From contig OX328109.1 in assembly GCA_946811185.2 (NCBI GenBank), positions 14,420,255 to 14,484,254 of the forward strand: DNA of 64,000 nt, read 5' to 3'. The notes beneath the pieces are model-generated. The model did no database searches. It was not told the DNA's origin and saw only the letters and a list, made by a program, of their open reading frames with translations. This DNA comes from Hippopus hippopus (lineage: Eukaryota; Mollusca; Bivalvia; Cardiida; Cardiidae). Position 1 is the first letter of the stretch; every line of letters starts with the position of its first letter. Below, piece by piece: positions 59,661 through 64,000 of this stretch. The position numbers were made by a program, and so were the translations under genes.

Positions 59661-60440
59661 TGTGGACAGTGTGGATCCTAGGACGTCGATCCAGGTGACA
59701 GCAGGGCCCGTATTCACTAACCATCGTCATGGACATTCTGAGTCTAGTTCTTAATAATTTTCTAATATCGAAAGTAACACAACTTCCGATTGGCTAAACC
59801 TATTGGTTTAGCCAATCAGAAATAGTGTTACTTTCTAAATCTAGAATTAGACATGGAGTGAAATTTAACATGGCTGGTGCATTAGGGCCGAGATCCTTTG
59901 TGAAAAGTGTTTGCCTAAATGCAATTGGGTCTTATATGGACAATGTAGGCCAGAGTGACACGAGGTCCACTGTGGAAAGTGTTGGCCCTAGTGACATTAG
60001 GTCCCCTATGGACAGTGTAAACCTTATTAACGTAAGGTCCATGATAGAAAGTGTAAATCTAGGTCCTGTGTGAACCCGAGTGAAACTTTGTCTTTTTGGA
60101 CAACTCGGATCCAAGTGTGGACAATGTAGATCTAAGTGGCTTTAAGTCCTTCGTGGATAGCTTAGGCCCTAGTGGGATTAGATACTTTATGGACATTGCA
60201 GGCCCTAGTGGCATTCGGTCCTTTAAAGGAAACGTAAATTCAATGGCACTGGGTTCTTTTTGGATTGGTAAATCAAATTGACATTCGGTCAAATTTTGAC
60301 AACGTAAAAACGTAAAACACCGCAGACTCTTGAAACTAGCATTAGAACAATTTGGCATAAGGTCCTTTATGGGCAGCGTAGATACAGGCGACGTGAAGTA
60401 AACGTGAATACCTTTGTAGATAGCGTAGATCCATGTGTTG
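59640..60440 (+). repeat. 36-bp degenerate minisatellite, interrupted by family H
   Basis: Units like GGACAGTGTAGGCCCTAGTG then ACATTAGGTCCTTTAT, clear at 59938-60050 (three exact 36-base steps) and degraded to about 60440. A family H element occupies 59705-59885. Further scraps occur at 59100-59280. The multiple-of-three unit keeps frames open. Confidence 0.8.
59705..59885. mobile_element. Family H element, copy 6
   Basis: GGGCCCGTATTCACTAACCA ... with centre GATTGGCTAAACC / GGTTTAGCCAATC; inserted within the 36-bp array. Confidence 0.8.
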
Positions 60441-60911
60441 TTTTCCGAACGATGTTGCACAAGGGCATTACAAATTACGTTCCTTTAATCTATATGTATT
60501 TCCTTTTCCTTGAATATGTCTAGTTCATTCAGATAATTAAATTCTGATTACGATTTACAACTGGTTTCAAAGCCCCGCTTTAACAGAGTTATACAATTCT
60601 AAATTTATTCTAGATCTACGCCTTTTATCTACTGTGATGGAATTCCTAAACATGTGTCATTTTGTTTAATTTCAGTGTTTTTTTTTTTTAAACTTTTCTC
60701 CCAAAATTTTCATAATCTGTGTATGCACTTGAAGAGCTCATTTTGTACCCAAGGACAATTCTCTCTCATGTTTCAGTCTGTTGTTACACAAAATGGATTC
60801 TATTGATCTATGATTATGTAATGACATGCATGGTAAACTGCATCACGGAGATGCATTATGACCGCTTTTGCCAGAGCATAGCTAATTTCTTTTTTGTCAG
60901 GATTGGTACAC
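60441..60911. other. Non-coding stretch with family D scraps
   Basis: 60800-60890 resembles a decayed piece of family D (GATCTATGATTATGTAATGA, GATGCATTATG). No exon recognised. Confidence 0.4.
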
Positions 60912-61188
60912 AATATGGCTTGCAACACGCGGGAAGGGGCATTCGGACATTTGCGTAAAGTGTCGTCTCGGATCAGCCTGCGCACTCCGCGCAGGCTAAT
61001 CCGAGACGGCACTTTACGACTACAATAGATTTTGTGCTAGAGTAGACTTGTGCAAAACAGAAAATTACACAAAAACGGACAGTGTTGTCTCGGATTAGCC
61101 AGCGCGGACTGCGCAGGCTGATCCGAGAAGACACTTTACGCACATGTCCGAAAGCCCCTTTTCGCGTGTTGCAAGCCATATCATATTG
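60912..61188. mobile_element. Family M hairpin element, copy 2
   Basis: Ends ATATGGCTTGCAACACGCGG and CGCGTGTTGCAAGCCATAT; two internal hairpins, GATCAGCCTGCGCACTCCGC and GCGCGGACTGCGCAGGCTG. Confidence 0.85.
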
Positions 61189-61499
61189 ATATATTGATAA
61201 TTTATCACATATTTCAAAATCGGCCCCCTTCTGGTGACGACAGTGATGTCATTTTGAAGTGTTAATTTTGCAAATTATGTTTATTATCTGATATTGCCAC
61301 TTCATCGTGTGTTTGATTAGGTTTCAGAATTATTAAAATTAAGTTTTTGATTGTCGTTTTATCACATGTTCATCCTGGTATAGCCTGTTTACGTTGGGTA
61401 AATAAAAGACGGGGGAAACGCGAACAAAACATGTTTATCTCTGTCGCAACGAGCATCATGAAAAGAGATTCTCTTTATATGGGTGTTGATAAGTATTTT

Positions 61500-61852
61500 T
61501 ATTAAAGATGCATCTTTACTTGTTTTCATCCAGTTTTGTAACTAAGTTTATCCTTATTTTTTTAAATTATAATCATTCTTGTACCTTCGTGCCAAATGTT
61601 GCCCCTGACGGTTGCAAGGTTGCTCAGATTACGACGGATAGAAAATGCATTTCATTCTATTGCGGCTAGCCATAGACATAACAACCACAGTTTCCGGTTT
61701 AAATCGAAGACAAATCCCTGCAATCTCTTTATCACATATACCTTAAATCGATTTTTTATCTACGTTTACACGGTAATCTAGATTCTACACATTGTAAAGA
61801 TGTAACAGCGTTTGTTTCCTCTCTGGCTGTAAGGGTGCATCTTTAAGAATGA
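61500..61852 (+). mobile_element. Family R element, copy 6 (best copy)
   Basis: TIR visible: TTAAAGATGCATCTTTAC at the left and GGTGCATCTTTAAG at the right. Confidence 0.8.
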
Positions 61853-61884
61853 ATAAATAAATCAGCGAATAAGTAAATAAGTGA

Positions 61885-62360
61885 GTGGTGCTGTGGCAAA
61901 AGGAGGTTTCATGCATTTTCGTGATGCATTATACCAAGCAAGTCATCACATAATTATAGATCCATAAAACCCGTTTTTGCGTCTTGCAACTGACTGAATC
62001 ATAAAGCAGAATGGTCTTTGGACATGCAGAAAACTTACCAAGGGTCGATACTTTTTCGGAAGATGTATTAAACCCCTTTTTTACAGGCATGGCTCAAATA
62101 TATGAGCCAAGCTCTGGAAAAAAGGGACTTAATACGTTTCCTTAATTTATTGTACCAAACAAGATATCTCATAATTAGGGATCCATAAAATCCACTTTGT
62201 CCAACAACTGACTAAATCATGAGGTCGACTGGTCCTTTGGCATACCGAAGATTGACCTATAGCAAAAAGATTCGGCCCAGGTCAGCCTGCGCAGATTGCG
62301 CAGGCTGACCTGGGTCGATACTTTTTGCAGATGCATTACGCCCCCTTTTCACAGAGCATG
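61885..62360 (+). mobile_element. Two family D elements in tandem
   Basis: The first (61885-62095) lacks the hairpin; the second (62095-62360) is complete with hairpin CAGGTCAGCCTGCGCAGATT at about 62279-62315 and end CACAGAGCATGGCTCATAT. Confidence 0.85.
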
Positions 62361-62448
62361 GCTCATATAATTATACTGAAAAAGGTAGGAATCAGTGGGT
62401 GCCTATTATCTCCTCTATTGACCAAGATCTGTACCTTCAGCAAATGAG

Positions 62449-62715
62449 CCCACCCTGGTAGCTCAGTGGTCAGCGTATCCGACTCGTGCGCCGGCGGTTG
62501 AGAGTTCGATATCCTGTTGAGGTAACCTTTCTTTCCGACGATTTTTCGCCTCTCACCTCTGTTGCATGTGAGAAAAGTAGTCAGTGACTTGGAAAGAAAG
62601 CTGTGTCAGTACAGGTGTGAGAAAGCCAGGAAACACATGCGCAGGTGCAGACCGCCGTGATATGACCTAAGCTGTTAAAACGGCGTTAAACTCCAATATC
62701 CAATCAATTCATCGA
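62449..62715 (+). mobile_element. SINE family F, full copy
   Basis: Head GGTAGCTCAGTGGTCAGCG with B box GTTCGATATCC; body and tail GTTAAAACGGCGTTAAACTC, short (AATC) tail. Confidence 0.9.
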
Positions 62716-62819
62716 AGGGTATGACTACCTCCTGACGAGTACAAAAATGGGCCTCTGTAGTGCCTTGCTTATGGACACTCCCACGTAAGCAGCTCGGCCA
62801 GCGGGGATCAACCTATACA

Positions 62820-63090
62820 TAATATGAACCACGCTCTGGCAAAAAGGAGTATGAATCTCCATGATGCATCATACAAAGCAAGATATTACATGGTCATGAA
62901 TCTAGAAAAACCATTTTGTCTAACAACCGACCGAATCTTGAGGTAGATTGGTCCTATGACATGTAGAAAATTTACAAATAGCAAAAAATTTCAACCCAGG
63001 TCAGCCTGCGCGGACTGTGCAGGCTGACCTTGGTCGATACTTTTTGCAGATGCATTAAGCCCCCTATTTACAGTGCATGGTTCATGTATA
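62820..63090 (+). mobile_element. Family D element, copy 12
   Basis: Complete copy with hairpin CAGGTCAGCCTGCGCGGACT (62998-63030); it ends 60 bases before the mini-exon acceptor. Confidence 0.85.
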
Positions 63091-63151
63091 TGTCATCATT
63101 TTCTACTTTTTAATCCAACTTATCCATGTGCTTTTTTTTTTATCTTTTCAG

Positions 63152-63181
63152 GTAACGTTTGGACATACAGGGGCGCACTAG
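63152..63181 (+). CDS. 30-base mini-exon of a putative alpha-carbonic anhydrase
   Basis: A long pyrimidine tract (CTTTTTTTTTTATCTTTTCAG) precedes, and a GC-type donor (CTAG|GCAAGT) follows. In phase 1, matching the signal-peptide exon at 28747, it encodes G-NVWTYRGAL-G. W-x-Y-x-G-x-x-G is how mature secreted or membrane alpha-carbonic anhydrases begin (the segment before GPxxW). From memory, vertebrate CA9-type genes have a second coding exon of exactly this size, 30 bases. Enzymes of this kind interconvert CO2 and bicarbonate outside the cell and in molluscs often serve shell formation. The catalytic exons would lie beyond the window. Motif, size, phase and splice sites agree, but the exon is short. 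Confidence 0.55.
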   Translation, partial: VTFGHTGAH

Positions 63182-63354
63182 GCAAGTGTTTACTACTATT
63201 TTCTAATCTTTAAACTCCCTCAACTTTCAACAAATTTGCAGCAGCTTGTCTTAGGAATATAGAAAACAAGCTAAATTACATGAAAAACACATATCACTAA
63301 CATTGACGGACCTAAAATCTTAAGTTGACACAATGCTGTAGACTCAAGTCAGTA

Positions 63355-63650
63355 AGCCGAGTCCCTGGAGCTCAGCCGGTGGCGTACAGGACTTGAGAAC
63401 AGGAGGTCGCTTGTTTGATCCCCGGCTCGGTCAATTTCTTTCCGAGGATTGGTGATAGTCATTGCGACAGGATTCATTCCTCTCTCACCAGTGTCCATTG
63501 TTTCGACGATGGTTTTGTGGGAAAGCAGTCAGTGGCTTGGAGAATACTGTGCGGAGTAATGCTAAAAGAAACTCCAGGAAAGCATGGATAGGTGCACTGG
63601 CCGCCACGATATAACTGAAATAATGTTGAAAACGGCATTAAACGTTTTGC
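63355..63650 (+). mobile_element. SINE family E, copy 5
   Basis: Head GGAGCTCAGCCGGTGGCG, body with CGACAGGATTCATTCC, tail GGCATTAAACG; no (AATC) run left. Confidence 0.85.
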
Positions 63651-63689
63651 AGAGTTGAGTCAGGAGCGTTACTAAAATATCCACAACAT

Positions 63690-63905
63690 GGTTTTTGGCA
63701 AAGATTTAACCACATAGCAGAAATTTTTAACTTGTCCAGTATGAGAGCATTGTCAAGCAGCACATCTCATGTGGCCCAAAGGATGGTAAAGTGAAGAAAA
63801 CATTGCGGGAAAAGGAGAAAATGCTGGTTACCAGCATATTCTTCTTTTCACACAATGTTTTAAAAAAAAACGTTAGAACACGGTAATGTGGCAAAAGGTT
63901 TAAGA
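63690..63905 (-). mobile_element. Family A MITE, copy 31
   Basis: Reverse copy with hairpin 63799-63861 (one arm mutated). The last 95 bases of the window show nothing else. Confidence 0.75.
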
Positions 63906-64000
63906 GAGATAGTATTTTGTCTGTTGAATACAGGAACGTTTGCCTTATCTGTAAATCTGAATTAATCCTTGGACCTAGGATACTGTAATATTTTACATTA

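Larger units (their letters stand above)
28820..63151 (+). other. Putative giant intron hosting the Polinton
   Basis: Runs from donor GTAAGT at 28820 to acceptor TTTTATCTTTTCAG ending at 63151. If correct, the Polinton, several SINEs and dozens of MITEs all lie in one 34.3-kb intron, the Polinton with most of its genes antisense to the host gene. Not provable without transcripts. Confidence 0.45.

Overview
The window is animal nuclear DNA, AT-rich and intron- and repeat-dominated. The many short fold-back elements, tRNA-headed SINEs ending in (AATC)n and ~145 bp degenerate tandem repeats are typical of molluscs, and I would guess a marine bivalve. No organism is named by the sequence itself. 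Host coding sequence is sparse and consists of small exons found from splice sites and reading phase: a two-exon start of an unidentified gene (12397-12425 and 13209-13291, + strand) and the first two exons of what looks like a secreted/membrane alpha-carbonic anhydrase gene (28747-28819 and 63152-63181, + strand). If the last two join, they bound one intron of about 34.3 kb.

The main feature is a Polinton/Maverick (adintovirus-like) DNA element at 34089-47614 (13,526 bp) inside that intron. It has long terminal inverted repeats (TIRs; about 1.50 kb left, 1.73 kb right), termini AG...CT and a 6-bp target-site duplication AATAAA. A paralogous uninterrupted copy of the target repeat at 50265-50630 shows the empty site. 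On the minus strand, in order from right to left: a protein-primed DNA polymerase B remnant, an FtsK/HerA-type packaging ATPase, a Lys-rich basic protein, a small hydrophobic-tailed protein, a conserved Polinton ORF, a retrovirus-like integrase with chromodomain, a two-helix membrane protein, a penton-like minor capsid protein, a small basic YRG/GLGSLF protein, the double-jelly-roll major capsid protein, a Cys/His protein and an adenain-type protease. A 101-aa gene lies inside each TIR, so it is present twice. A CCHC zinc-knuckle gene runs on the plus strand in the right part, where more polymerase would be expected.

The element is decayed but recent-looking. The capsid gene carries one in-frame TAA, the integrase one in-frame TAG, the polymerase is reduced to a small piece, and one ORF seems frameshifted near its start. 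The ATPase, protease, penton, basic proteins and both TIR genes remain open. It therefore looks like a non-autonomous, recently immobilised copy of a virus-like transposon.

The flanks (1-34 kb and 47.6-64 kb) are a mosaic of non-autonomous elements. Family A (over 30 copies) and family B (14 copies) are hairpin MITEs with TTAA flanks and CCCTT-type ends, probably piggyBac-like. C is a long near-perfect palindrome. D and M are hairpins that share a core motif with B. G, H, R, T and U are further fold-back or TIR elements. Two hAT-like elements have clear target duplications (14268-14730 and 21999-22680). There are three or more SINE types and several minisatellites (31-bp unit at 19495-20745, 30-bp at 23395-23895, 36-bp at 59640-60440). 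Coordinates of repeats are read by eye and are good to roughly 10-20 bases unless a junction is stated.
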